Assembly: GCA_012934845.2 (NCBI GenBank)
Contig: WNNJ02000641.1
Location: forward strand, 124,001-188,000
Length of the DNA: 64,000 bases
Reading direction: 5' to 3'
Origin: Pomphorhynchus laevis
Lineage: Eukaryota; Acanthocephala; Palaeacanthocephala; Echinorhynchida; Pomphorhynchidae
Shown: piece by piece, positions 21,793 to 32,550 of the stretch
Numbering within the stretch: position 1 is the first letter of the stretch
Layout of the letters: each line of letters begins with the position of its first letter
The notes under the pieces: model-generated
What the model was told of the DNA's origin: nothing
What the model saw: the letters and a program-made list of their open reading frames with translations, nothing else
The model's database searches: none
Made by a program: the position numbers and the translations under genes

Positions 21793-22800
21793 AATTAAAA
21801 TGGTCCACATATGGTAAGGTTCATACGCAACAGGCCTGTAAAAACGCCCTATGCACCTGAGTTTTGTCTAGCATATTTAGGAATTGCTAGTATATTTACA
21901 GCTATGTCAAAAGTAGTCGAAACATCATAATCACTTTATACGACTGACGATGACTGCTGTGTGGTTAGAAGCGTATCGGAGCGTTAAACTGATGAAACTG
22001 ATGATCGAAGTCTAGCTTTATAGCAGCAAATATGAATAAACAATCAATTATAGCCATCATTGGCTCCTGGGCCGCAGTGTCAAGTGATTATTTCTCAAGC
22101 GAAAGGTAATCCTAATATGATAGAATCGCAAAGCAGAATCGATTGATTGTTCGCTAATGATAAGGATCGCATTAGAGGCATAAAACGACAAATATTTAAT
22201 ATTTAAAAAATTAACTTACTCTTATACCAAAAGATTTATGATTTCCAAGCAGAGAATTAGTATATTTATAGATTGTTTGCAATTGCAGATGGTGAAACAT
22301 TAAGTTAAAAATAAAAAGTTTACCAATTTGTAAGATTTATACTATTGAATATTAATTAATTTAGTGTTCCGAAAAATAAATTTATCATTAGTTTATTAAG
22401 CTTACGGAATAAATATTTTTACTGAACATTTCATGCATAACTATTTGAATCCTCTTCACATAGTGAGGAACTCAGTATTTAATCGCTCTACCTGTTTTTT
22501 GGAATCAATTTATCTCACTTCTATTTATTTCGCTATATACAGTTGAAACGCGTAATACCCAGCAGTGTTATTGATTTTGCACAATCATTATGTATAATCA
22601 TTTAATTAATTTAAATGATTTAATTAATTAAATTAAATAATTAATAATTAAATAATTAATTTATAATTTATTAATTAATATTTATCAATTAATTACAAAA
22701 TTACAAAAACTTTGGGCTGTGTTATAACTACTTACACAGTCATCCCCAGATACAAGGGCTCTGACAAATCTAAAGTAAATACAATTAATATACACAATTG
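21793..22800. other. Spacer / possible intron, AT-rich
   Basis: Very AT-rich, with a palindromic TTAATTAA-type tract at 22600-22690. 22270-22330 repeats the sequence around 21765-21830 in degenerate form. No other gene is visible. If the three-exon model is right, this is the first part of its second intron. Confidence 0.4.
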
Positions 22801-22804
22801 AAAA

Positions 22805-25252
22805 ATGCCACGTGGAAAACCTTCGGAAGAAATAAAGTGTTGTACATGCAATGGGCAAGCGGCGAAATGTAAAAATTGCAAGTGTCGTAAAGCCGGACGT
22901 ACATGTTTTAACTGTACAGCTTATAATTGTTCTAACAAAAAAAGTAATGTCGAACCATTCGAAAGAACATCTTTGAATTTGGTTGATTCCGTGGAATGTG
23001 TCGAACCAAAATGCAATCAGTCCTTCACGTCAACACCTGATAGTTTTAAAGATAATGATAGTATAATGAAATTATTTAAAGAATGTATAAGCTGGGTCCC
23101 GAATATATTTCATCTACCAAGCTGCAATGCTAGCAAACAATTTGTATCGATTATGGCGAATTTATACGCTGATGCTGCAACTTCGGGTGATGACTCAAAT
23201 TGTGCATTAATGACTGCAACAATATTTAGCCAATTACTTAGACAGAGAGTAGACAGCAAAAAAATAAGTATTATAAGAAAAACTCTCGAGCGCAGATTGA
23301 ACCTATGGGCGAATAATGATCTCACTAGCCTTGTGCACGAATGCCGTGTAATGCAACATCGTATGGCTAACAGAAGATTGAAAGGTCGAACAGTTGAACA
23401 GAGTGAAAACAATATATGGTATAAAAAATTTATAAAATTAGTACTCTGCGGTAAGGTTTCTAGTGCGATGAGATTACTTGCTGCGGATGGAGTGACGTCT
23501 GGAGTGCACGACATTGATGATTTTGTACTAGATATAAAGGTAAGAGATAAGTTATTACTTCTCCATCCTCAAGGTGCACCTGCAAATCCAGAAGTTATAC
23601 TTAAACATCGATTACCAGGCTGCCAAGACCATCATAGTAGCGTATTTCTTGAAATTGATTATAATCACATTAGGCAAGCATCAAAGAAAACTCATGGAAG
23701 TTGTGGACCTTCAGGTTTGGATGCTGAAGATTGGTACGATATTTTACATAATTATGGGGATGAGTCAATGAGACTTTCTAATGCGTTAGCAGAATTATTT
23801 ATTAAAATAGCATCTAATAAGATCAGTTCACTGAATGCTGAAGCGTTAATGGCAAGTAGATTAATACCGCTCGATAAAAATCCAGGAGTTAGGCCAATTG
23901 GCATAGGTGAATCTAGCCGTAGAATAATTTCAAAGACTATCCTTACCATAATTTCGACTGATTTACAGAAAGTGGCTGGAAGTGTACAATTATGTGCTGG
24001 TCAGCGTTGTGGTGCTGAGGCTGCAGTACACTCAATAAGGGAATTATTTGAACAAAATGATGATTATGGTATACTTCAGATTGACGCAACGAATGCCTTT
24101 AATCTAGTCAACCGACAGCTTGCGTTGAAAAACATTAAATTTACATGCCCGTCTTTATATACTGCACTTACGAACTGCTATCAAAATTCCCCAATATTAT
24201 GTATTAAGGACGAGGCAATAAATTCGAGAGAAGGTTTTACACAAGGTGATCCGCTCGCAATGGCGGCATTTGCAGCGGCTTCAATTCCGTTAATCAATGA
24301 ACTTCAAAAATGTTCGAAAAATGTCGTACATAGATGGTATGCCGACAACGCATGCTGTGTAGGGCCAGTTGATCAATTACATAAAGTTTGGCAAAGACTT
24401 AATCAGATAGGAGAAAAATATGGTTTTCATATAAACGAAACAAAATGCAAATTATTGGTTCATCCCAACGACGGAGAAACTACGAAGATTTTGTTTAACA
24501 ACACTAAAATAGAAATAACCTTCCAAGGAATCGTCGCACTTGGATCGCCTTGTGGGGCTGACGAGTTCATTGAAAATATTGTAAAATCAAAGATTGCAAC
24601 CTGGCTTAAAATGGTAGAAAATTTATCAGAAATTGCAGATATTGATGCCCAGGTGGCATACTTTGTTTTAAGATGTGCACTGCAACATAAGTGGACATAC
24701 CTTATGCGCACATGTCCAACTAAACCTATTTGGTTTAAGCCGTTGAAAGACTTGATTACAAAGAAATTAATTCCAAAGATTATAGGTCAAAACGATGAAA
24801 ACAATGAGCTGGAACAGATTTATATGATGCCGACGAAATATGGTGGTTTGGGGATTTTAAACCCGATGGAGGTTGCCAAACAAGAATATGTTCGATCCCG
24901 AAAAATGTGCATGCCACTGTTACTAGAAGAAGTGGGAGATCAGCTTATAACCTCTCAAAATCAAGCAGCAAAGTTGATTAAACTAGAAAAGATGGTCATT
25001 GCATCATTAGAAAGTGAAGCCATTCGCATGGAATTAAGTTTAGATCTACGAAATTCAATAAAGTTTGCTTCGGACAAGGGAGCATCTTCGTGGCTATGTA
25101 CCAAACCAACCCGAATGAGACATACGAGGCTAAATTCACAAGAGTTCCAAGACGCAATATGCGCAAGATACAATCTAAAAGCAAGCGAAACATCACTAAA
25201 ATGTGCTTCTTTACAACTTCTCATGCATTGTCATGTCATACTGGTGCCATGA
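22805..25252 (+). CDS. Retroelement reverse transcriptase, 815 residues
   Basis: The ATG at 22805 opens a Cys-rich motif (CCTCNGQAAKCKNCKCRKAG, about residues 12-31, then CFNC) like the CXC-type modules seen in this retroelement group. RT motifs follow: PGVRPIGIGESSRRII at about 360-375, QIDATNAFNLVNR at about 420-432 (motif A), GFTQGDPLAMAAFA at about 478-491 (motif B) and WYADNACCVG at about 514-523 (motif C). The usual motif C is YADD; Asn replaces the second catalytic Asp. The thumb region has GSPCGADEF, a family hallmark. The last ~20 residues are off the family frame, because the conserved HALSC segment lies in the overlapping frame from 25090. The real frame change is therefore near 25200. 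Confidence 0.85.
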   Translation: MPRGKPSEEIKCCTCNGQAAKCKNCKCRKAGRTCFNCTAYNCSNKKSNVEPFERTSLNLVDSVECVEPKCNQSFTSTPDSFKDNDSIMKLFKECISWVPNIFHLPSCNASKQFVSIMANLYADAATSGDDSNCALMTATIFSQLLRQRVDSKKISIIRKTLERRLNLWANNDLTSLVHECRVMQHRMANRRLKGRTVEQSENNIWYKKFIKLVLCGKVSSAMRLLAADGVTSGVHDIDDFVLDIKVRDKLLLLHPQGAPANPEVILKHRLPGCQDHHSSVFLEIDYNHIRQASKKTHGSCGPSGLDAEDWYDILHNYGDESMRLSNALAELFIKIASNKISSLNAEALMASRLIPLDKNPGVRPIGIGESSRRIISKTILTIISTDLQKVAGSVQLCAGQRCGAEAAVHSIRELFEQNDDYGILQIDATNAFNLVNRQLALKNIKFTCPSLYTALTNCYQNSPILCIKDEAINSREGFTQGDPLAMAAFAAASIPLINELQKCSKNVVHRWYADNACCVGPVDQLHKVWQRLNQIGEKYGFHINETKCKLLVHPNDGETTKILFNNTKIEITFQGIVALGSPCGADEFIENIVKSKIATWLKMVENLSEIADIDAQVAYFVLRCALQHKWTYLMRTCPTKPIWFKPLKDLITKKLIPKIIGQNDENNELEQIYMMPTKYGGLGILNPMEVAKQEYVRSRKMCMPLLLEEVGDQLITSQNQAAKLIKLEKMVIASLESEAIRMELSLDLRNSIKFASDKGASSWLCTKPTRMRHTRLNSQEFQDAICARYNLKASETSLKCASLQLLMHCHVILVP

Positions 25253-25809
25253 CTATTATCAGACATAACTTAGTAAGAGACATTGTAGCTAAGGAACTTG
25301 TAGGGGTATGCTGTGACGTGCAAATTGAGCCATGTTTACGATCTATACCAAACAACTACGTATTTAATAAGCCAACAACCTGCTCTGATGATCAAGCGCG
25401 GTCTGATATAGCTTGTAGAGGAATTTTCGGAGGAAATATGGTGCGATCCTTTTTAGACATATGTATTTACAGCTCTTTGGCACCTACATACTCTTGCAAA
25501 ACTCCTCTCGAATGCCATATATACCATCAACAGCGGAAATATGCAAAGTACGGTGAACGAATTGCAGATATAGAAAGAGGTACTTTCTTTCCTCTTATAT
25601 TTTCTACGTCAGGTGGTATTGGACCTGAGACAGATAAAATACTAAAATGGATAGCAGCCAAATCTGCTGATCGTAATAAGCTTGCATACAGCGAATGTAT
25701 TTCTAGGCTGAAATCAAAAATCAGTGTCGCCATTGCAGTTAGTGCATCGGTTTGTATACGTGCTACAAGGCTTAGAATAAACGAACAAGCACAGTATTAT
25801 CAAACATAG
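25090..25809 (+). pseudogene. Retroelement C-terminal zinc finger and restriction-like endonuclease (shifted frame)
   Basis: The informative part starts near 25210 with TTSHALSCHTGAMTIIRHNL, the His/Cys finger plus RHN...RD motif that precedes the nuclease in this family. SFLDICIY (a candidate catalytic Asp), then RKYAKYGERIADIERGTFFP and LIFSTSGGIGPETDKIL, follow the family pattern D...R...E..sF.PL.FS..GG. The first ~40 residues are an overlap with the RT frame and are probably not translated in this frame. The frame change could be a one-base loss or, less likely, programmed slippage. There is no start codon context of its own. Confidence 0.7.
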
Positions 25810-25930
25810 TAAAAGATGGGCAAGCGTCTAAGATTTACATCAATGACTGATCAAAAAGCAAACAAATTTAAGGATATTATGTGTATTTGTTGTTTATTTT
25901 TATAATAAAAACTGGTATTATTAAAAAAAA

Positions 25931-26354
25931 TTAATTAATAACTTGTTATTAAATAATTTATTTAATTTAATTATTTAAATTAATTATATATAATTTATGT
26001 ATAATCATTTTTATATGATCTGGTTTTGGTTATTTTTCTGCATTTTATATATCAATTTGGTGATGTTTTCTCAATTTGGAGTCTGCTTTAAAGGAATATT
26101 AATAAATGTTATAAATTTTTAGACAAATATTTCCCAAGTTGAATGAATTTTAGACTTTGAACAGTTTCTGTCGAAAGACGAACAAGTTTGAGACCTTCAA
26201 AATTTATAGTGAACCTAATGATTGAAAGATCATTAAGGTCGTTATTTTGATCGTTATTTTTGATCAAAAATCTTTTGATAAATAGTTTTCAATTATTTCA
26301 TTTAAATGTAGTTGTCGAGGATTGGTGTTATATCTATTTTCTCTGCTAAAATAG
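25931..26354. other. AT-rich spacer
   Basis: No gene recognised. It ends in the acceptor-like CTCTGCTAAAATAG that precedes the exon at 26355. Confidence 0.4.
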
Positions 26355-26551
26355 GAGCAATGTTTGCCAACCGTGTACTTACTATAGAGACTTTTCGAAA
26401 TTTCGTGAAGGAATGTCCAACCACTGTAGCAGCTCAAATATCTTTACTGCGTCAACTTAACAACTGTATTGGGCAATTCACAAATACATTGTCTGCTGCA
26501 CCGCTCACTTTACTTCGAATATGTGATAACTTAACGACAACCAGTAAATAA
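26355..26551 (+). CDS. Candidate terminal exon of the unknown three-exon gene
   Basis: 197 nt (2 + 65 codons including the stop) after a plausible acceptor. The translation MFANRVLTIETFRNFVKECP, then TTVAAQISLLRQLNNCIGQF, is compositionally protein-like, and AATAAA overlaps the stop. Its starting phase matches exon 2 ending at 21775 (G + GA gives Gly), which would place the retroelement at 22801-25930 in a 4.6-kb intron in sense orientation. It could instead be a stand-alone small ORF starting at the ATG at 26360. The family is unknown. Confidence 0.35.
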
Positions 26552-26894
26552 ATGTTGAATTTCTTGATTGTAGTTTTAAAAAGTAAGTTTTTTCCGCGAT
26601 TCTGAAATGATGATCGTTCAGAAAATAATGGTAGATTCGATAAGGATTTCTTAAAATTAATCCTTTAAAATAGTGGATTGGGAAGCTCTTTAAGATTGCT
26701 GTAATATGGGATTTGTTCTGCTGGATCAGCAGATGACTCAAATGATTATGCACCAATTTATGATATACCGAATTTGATTATTAGCCTTACCATAGTTAGC
26801 ACTGCAAACGAAGTCTTTATTATATTTAATAATAAATCAAATTTTTAATAAAAATATTTAAATTAATCAAATAAAATAAATTTTTATTAATAAA

Positions 26895-27010
26895 TGAACT
26901 GAAAGCGATTTATGCAGCTTTATTTGAACAATCTACAAACAAACAGAATATAATAAATAGATTAATGTGACATGGTTAATGTAACGAATAATGGTATTCA
27001 TGTCACATCA
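26895..27010 (-). repeat. LTR (3' copy) of the second Ty3/gypsy element
   Basis: 116 bp with TG...CA ends, differing from 30705-30820 at two positions. Confidence 0.93.
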
Positions 27011-29883
27011 TTCTCCCCCACCACATAATTGCTTAGATATGTAGGTTGACGTCGAGTTCGTCCTGAACGTCGGAAGATTAGGCTGGGTATCGGTTCGATG
27101 CTTGAATGACATTGGTCGATACATTGTTGTTCATTGTTTGAGTCAGTTGAGTCGTTGTCGTGATCTTTATTGATGTGTTCAGGTGAATCATTTTCAGAAC
27201 GTTCATGTACACTGTCGATGCTATCTCCTATTCGCTCACTGCCTTCGTAATTTTCTTTGTCTTGGTCCGTGTTTTCTTTCTCTTTAAGATAACGTGAGAG
27301 ATGCTTGACCGAAGCAGTGATCTCCTTACCGTCACTGTGTCTGACTTGAGCATAATGTGGGTCGATGTCGATAATCTCTACAACTTCGGTTGACGGGTCA
27401 TATTTGCTCACTCTCGGATGCCTTTGTAATACCACTGATTCATCTTTGTGCAACCACTCAGGTAATGACTGACCAGACGGTGTTCGTCGTTGGAATGAAA
27501 AAAGACGATCATGTGGTGTTGCATTAGTTTCAGTACAAAGCAAGGATCTGATTGCGTTCAATGCACGTGGTAACGATCTTTCCCACTCCAATATATGTAT
27601 GTTCCTTGTTTTGAGGTCTAGTTCGATAGCTTTCCATACTATGCCATTATATTTCTCGATTTGTCCATTCCCTGTAGGATTGTACGGACTGCTGTGACTA
27701 CTGGCAACATTGAGGTTTGTGAGATAGCTTTTGAGTTCTTTTGGGATAAAGCCCGATCCGCGGTCGGAATGAACATATGATGTCAGTGCGAATAGATAAA
27801 ATAGCTGATCAAGACATTTTATTATTGTAGAGGTTGATGTATCGGGACACGCAAACCCAAATGGGTATCTCGAATATTCGTCTATCATCATCAATAAATA
27901 CCGATTACGCGAATTTGTTGGCAGTGGACCTTTAAAATCCATCGAAATTCGCTCGAAAGGCATAGTCGCCTTTATCAAATGAGAATTTTGTGGTTTGTAA
28001 TTTCTCGGCTTAAGTAGCGAACAAGTTTTGCAATCTTTAATTATGCTTCTAACATATTCTACTGAAAATGGCAGATTCCTGTTTCGAACGTAATGGTATA
28101 GTCGCGTTACACCGGGGTGGCACAATGACTCGTGAACCTCACGCAATCTCGTAGGACTAGCAACAGCAGAGCAGTTTATTCGAGAAAAGACATCAGCTGA
28201 GACATTACGGATTCCAGGACGGTAACTGACATCAAATCGAAACGGAACAAGCTCGACCCTCCATCGAATCATTTTTTCGTTTTTTATCGAACTTTTGTGA
28301 AAAGTATCGAATATATATGCTACACTTTTCTGGTCTGTTAACAATTGAAAGTGTCGACCAATAAGGAAATGCCGCCATTCTTTTAGCGCTTCAACTATGG
28401 CTAGAGCTTCCTTCTCTACAGCTGAATAATTTTTCGCACTGCGGTGTAAAGTCTTAGACATAAAGGCAACATGTTTCCCGTCCTGTGATAGAACAGCTGC
28501 GACAGTGTGACATGAAGCATCAGTTTCGATCATCAATGTCGAGTCATCTCTGATTGTTGCTAGGACCGAGTCTGGTATATCCTTGCGGATATTATCAAAT
28601 ACTTTAATTTGTTCTTCAGTCAAGGGAAAAATGTTGACGTCTAATAAAGGTCTTACCTTTTCAGAAAACTTTGATATCCATTTTGAATAATAAGCGAATA
28701 ATCCAAGTAATCGCTTCAATTCGGCTTGTGTTGCAGGTGGCTCCATTTCGAGAAGACATCTTGTCCGTTGTGGGTCAGGTCGGATTCGCCCCTTCGAAAT
28801 AAGAACTCCTAGGACATTTATGCTATCGACACCGTAAATGCATTTATCGGAATTAAGAGATATATTGTATTTGGCAATTACACGCTTGAGCTTGTCCAGA
28901 TTATCATCGTGGTCTGCACGAGTATGTCCACATATTATCATATCATCGAAATATGCAAATACTCCTTTCAACTTCTCTTGTTTGATAATTTTATCCATAG
29001 TACGTTGAAACACTGCTGGGGCGTTGGTGAGTCCAAATGGAATGCGTATAAATTGGAACAGTTGGCCGTTGGCTTCGAAGGCGGTAAACTTTCGTTCATC
29101 ATCTCTAAGAACCAATTGATGGTAGGCTGCCTTCATGTCTAGTTTGCTGAATATCGCAAATTTCGAAATATTTTCAATAATCTGATCAATGCGTGGTTTT
29201 GGGTATGCATCTTGGTGTGTAAATCTATTAACTGTCATTGAGTAATCAATTACTAAGCGTTTCTTTTCCAAATGTTCAGCAACCACTACCTGCGCACGCC
29301 AGGGGGACTGGCTATGTTCCATTACCCCGTCCTTGAGTAGACGCATGATTTCAGAGCGAATGAATTGATAATGATCATGGGAATATCGACGAGATTTGAT
29401 TGCTATTGGCTTACATGACCTATCCAAGGATGAAAACAGCGATGGACACTCTATATTGATTGATTTTATCGACGCGATAACAATCGGGGCCTTGCTGCCA
29501 CTGAAATTGATTGTTAGAGATTCGTGATGTGAAAGATACGGATGACCCAGTATGATATCCGAACAAAGATTCGGTAGACATAGAAGGCGGACGTTTTTAT
29601 CCGTTAATCCGTTTAGCGATACTTGCCCATACATACAATGGTGAATCTTGGAAGTACAAGATAATGTGGCCATAATTACAACATTTTTATACGGACTTCT
29701 TTTAAATTGGTATTGTTCGACAATATTATCGCTATCAAAGTTTTCGGAGCTTCCTGTGTCAATAAGTGCATCTACTTCATGACCATTTAATATTACCCGT
29801 ACCGTTGTCTTTCTTAATTCAAAGTGGACCGATGATGAAATGATGGTGGACAAGCTAGGAAAATGATCTGGATTGGGGTTCAT
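26998..29883 (-). pseudogene. Pol region of the second Ty3/gypsy element
   Basis: A 961-codon open frame with protease (DTGSSENF), reverse transcriptase (YFDD), RNase H (ETDASCH) and integrase (H2C2 finger, MDFKGPLP, HSDRGSGF, GNGQIEKYNG), in Ty3/gypsy order. A long acidic tail rich in Asp/Glu/Ser precedes the stop, which lies at the edge of the left LTR. The domains align along their length with the first element, but the two have clearly diverged families of LTRs. Confidence 0.88.
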
Positions 29884-30060
29884 AATATCGAGTGTTAATG
29901 CACTGTTGTATACTTTGGGGCGATGCTTTGACTTACATACAGCTGCGTAATGTCCTGTTTTGCCACATGATCGACAAATCGAATTTCGAGCCGGGCACCT
30001 TGAACGGGCATGATTTGATTGTCCACAGAAAAAGCAATTGTGATTTAATCTGGCAATATA

Positions 30061-30681
30061 TTAATTTTTCGCATTATATGCATTGGAATTGCTAGAATCG
30101 AAATCCGGTTCAGCCAAATCTCGAACGGCTGCAATCGAATTTTCTTGATTTGTGTATTGTTCCGCTTGTATTTGAGCCATTTCGAGTACTCGGGCTTTTG
30201 TGAAAGCTTGATCCATGCTCAATGGAGTAGACTCTAGTAACCTTCTTCTAATAAAGGTACTGCGAATTCCAGCAATAAAGGCATCACGCACAAATAAATT
30301 TATGTGATCTATTGCGGACACCGCAGCAAATTCGCAATCCTTACTAAACGTATTTAACGCTTGGATGAATTGGTCGATAGACTGCGAATCTGATTGTTTG
30401 CACGAACTCAGTTGGAATCGAGCAAAAACTTCGTTCTTCGGTTTGACGAAGAAGCTGTCAAGGGTTTGAATTGCTGTTTTGTAATTGTCGACATTTGAAA
30501 TGTGCTGATAAAGAGATGGTGAAATGTGATTCACGAGTATATAGATCTTATTGTCATCTGTGATATCAACTATGGACTGTAGGAAGTGAGTGAACCGTTG
30601 TTTCCAATGCATCCATATCATAGGCGATTGTGGATCATTAGGATCTGCGACGAGTGTTTCGGGCTTGAGAATTCGGTCCAT
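30061..30681 (-). pseudogene. Gag region of the second Ty3/gypsy element
   Basis: 206 codons opening MDRILKPETLVADP, closely similar to the gag start of the first element (MEKFLKPESLSLEP). It contains the helical gag-like segment with FVRDAFIAGIRS, also shared with the first element. The zinc-knuckle region lies just downstream. Gag forms the particle shell. Treated as a part of the fossil element. Confidence 0.85.
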
Positions 30682-30704
30682 AGATCACAATTATTCAAAT
30701 AAAT

Positions 30705-30820
30705 TGAACTGAAAGCGATTTATGCAGCTTTATTTGAACAATCTACAAACAAACAGAATATAATAAATAGGTTAATGTGACATGGTTAATGTAACGAATA
30801 ATGGTCTTCATGTCACATCA
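30705..30820 (-). repeat. LTR (5' copy) of the second Ty3/gypsy element
   Basis: 116 bp with TG...CA ends, upstream of gag on the minus strand. Confidence 0.93.
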
Positions 30821-32550
30821 ATAATTAATAAATCTTTCGATTATAATGAATATTAGTTTTAAGTCAATGTGATATTTAACCAAAAGGTCACAAATAAGCT
30901 TTTATTTCAGAATGCGTTTTGGATTGTAACTTCAGTTAGTTCAAATGTACAATTTTCTACACATACATTATTGCTGCCTTAATAAAACTTCGGTTGAGAA
31001 GCGTTGATCGATTAAACACATAACACAATGTCAGAGCAAATAAAGAACTCGAATTTTAACACTAAAAATTATCAGTTATGACTAGTTTGAGTAATGCACT
31101 TTTGTCCATTTACTTATTTACCTATTTGTGTAAATATTATTAAATTTATAAAAATATACAAGTAATTTTAACTCAAAAATTATTTTCTAATTAAATATTT
31201 ACCTAAATATTATTATTGAGAATTGAGTTATTAAACAAATAGAATAGTGTATTAAAAATTCAAATGTATCAAATCTCTTTTTTATACTTTAACAACAAAA
31301 TTAATCATAAAACTGGCAACAAAACATTTGATTGAAAATATTATAAATTATTTTAAATAATTATATTTTTTATTATTTTTGAACATTACTTTTTCGTGAT
31401 AGAAATGTCTTTTATTGTCGATTTTACATCATTGGTAAATTAAGATAATCCTGTTTTAATTTATTTTACTAAATAATTATTAATTTATTTAATAATTACT
31501 ATCCAGACGTCAAAAATAATCAATACGGCTAGTTTCTTGGAAGACAATCGAATATTGTGTATCGTAATCCAAAAAAGCATAATTTTTTAAGTGGTATAAG
31601 GTCGCGGATCCAGATGCACGAAAAGACGAGTCTACGATCACTGACGAATTTTACAAATGTGATAGTCCCCTTTGGTATGTCAAAGTAATCGAACATATCA
31701 GATATCAGATATCAAACATATGGCATTCACGGATGTATGCCATATAAGTGGGTTTGCGGTAGCTTGTTCATTCCTTCACTGGAATTGCAGATGCGACGAT
31801 GTTCTGCCACAAAAAGTAAAAGCAGAGTGTAAAGTAGAGTTATCAAGACCACTTTAAAATAATCAATAGGGCTAGTTCCTTGAAAGGCAGGCGGATATTG
31901 TGTAGCGTATATTATTTTCAATACCCGAAACTTTTAATGTTTTGTTGGATACCTTTAAATTGTCAATCGATTCTTGTGTACCTTCAAAAATTATATTCTA
32001 ATAATCAACAAATTATATATTTTTTTATATTTAATAATTTAATCCTATGAATATATGATTACCGATCATATCACGAATATCGCCGAAAATATTGCACTTT
32101 CGATCCAACGGATGTCATTATTAAGGAGTTAATGCTTCGATATAGCATTTAAATTCTTTTAAATAATTCTTGCTAGTAAAATCAGTCGTGGTCTTTCAAT
32201 AATATGGTTTGATCATACCATGACTAAATTTCGCAGTATTTTACCGAATAAAGTAGAATTATCTTAAATCATATTTTTCACGGTCTCGAAAGGTTCCGTC
32301 TTCTACTCTATCGTTACTTGTAAGATAAATCCATCTTTCCTTTGAACTTATGGATTGATTGTCTCTACAATCAAATTAAGGAGGTAAATAGTCTAGGCGC
32401 CAACTGCACAAAATGATATGTCTAAGACCTCTGAAAGCATTATGACAAAATTTACTAATGTGGTAGTCCCATTTGACATACCAAAGTAACCGAACACATT
32501 AGAATTTTTCATGTTAAGCGTTCACAGATGCATGCCGTAAACGCAAATGA
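30821..32550. other. AT-rich spacer with repeated leader-like blocks
   Basis: No gene. A word containing AATCAATA.GGCTAGTT and about 40 following bases occurs at about 31515-31575 and again at 31857-31905. The sequence between them (31620-31855) is partly repeated at 32440-32550, in front of LINE copy C, and at 37050-37170. These are probably LINE leader or tail pieces. Confidence 0.45.
31515..31910. repeat. Segment flanked by ~50-bp imperfect direct repeats
   Basis: The ends match each other (AATCAATACGGCTAGTT / AATCAATAGGGCTAGTT, then ..GATATTGTGTA.CGTA). The inside (GTGATAGTCCCCTTTGG, ATATAAGTGGGTTTGCGG) recurs at 32455 and 37065. It could be a small element of its own or a tandemly duplicated LINE leader. 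Confidence 0.5.

Larger units (their letters stand above)
22801..25930 (+). mobile_element. Non-LTR-type retroelement with CXC-like N-terminus, RT and PD-(D/E)XK-like endonuclease
   Basis: A 3-kb element contains an 815-residue frame and an overlapping downstream frame of 239 residues. It ends with an AATAAA at about 25902 and a short A run at 25923-25930. I see no LTRs. The combination of a Cys-rich N-terminus, an RT with RPIGIGE and TQGDP motifs, a zinc finger and a restriction-like nuclease is known to me from unnamed retroelements in cnidarians, sponges and other invertebrates. It resembles the nuclease-type (R2-like) LINE branch, but I cannot name the clade. It has one frame change and an altered catalytic box, so this copy is probably inactive. 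Confidence 0.75.
26895..30820 (-). mobile_element. Ty3/gypsy LTR retrotransposon (Mag-like), second family
   Basis: The 116-bp LTRs at 26895-27010 and 30705-30820 begin TGAACT and end CACATCA. They differ at two positions (about 98 percent identical), so the insertion is fairly recent but older than the one at 14551. The inside, on the minus strand, has gag (30681-30061), zinc knuckles (about 30050-29950) and pol (29883-26998). It is nearly complete, with about one break. Both flanks are AT-rich and no clear target-site duplication is seen. Confidence 0.93.

Noticed and set aside
26895-26899. Target-site duplication of the second Ty3/gypsy element (ATAAA versus ATAAT)
   Set aside because: Only four of five bases agree in AT-rich DNA, which is expected by chance.
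30821-32550. CRISPR-like or regularly spaced repeats
   Set aside because: The repeats are few, long and irregular, and the genome is eukaryotic.
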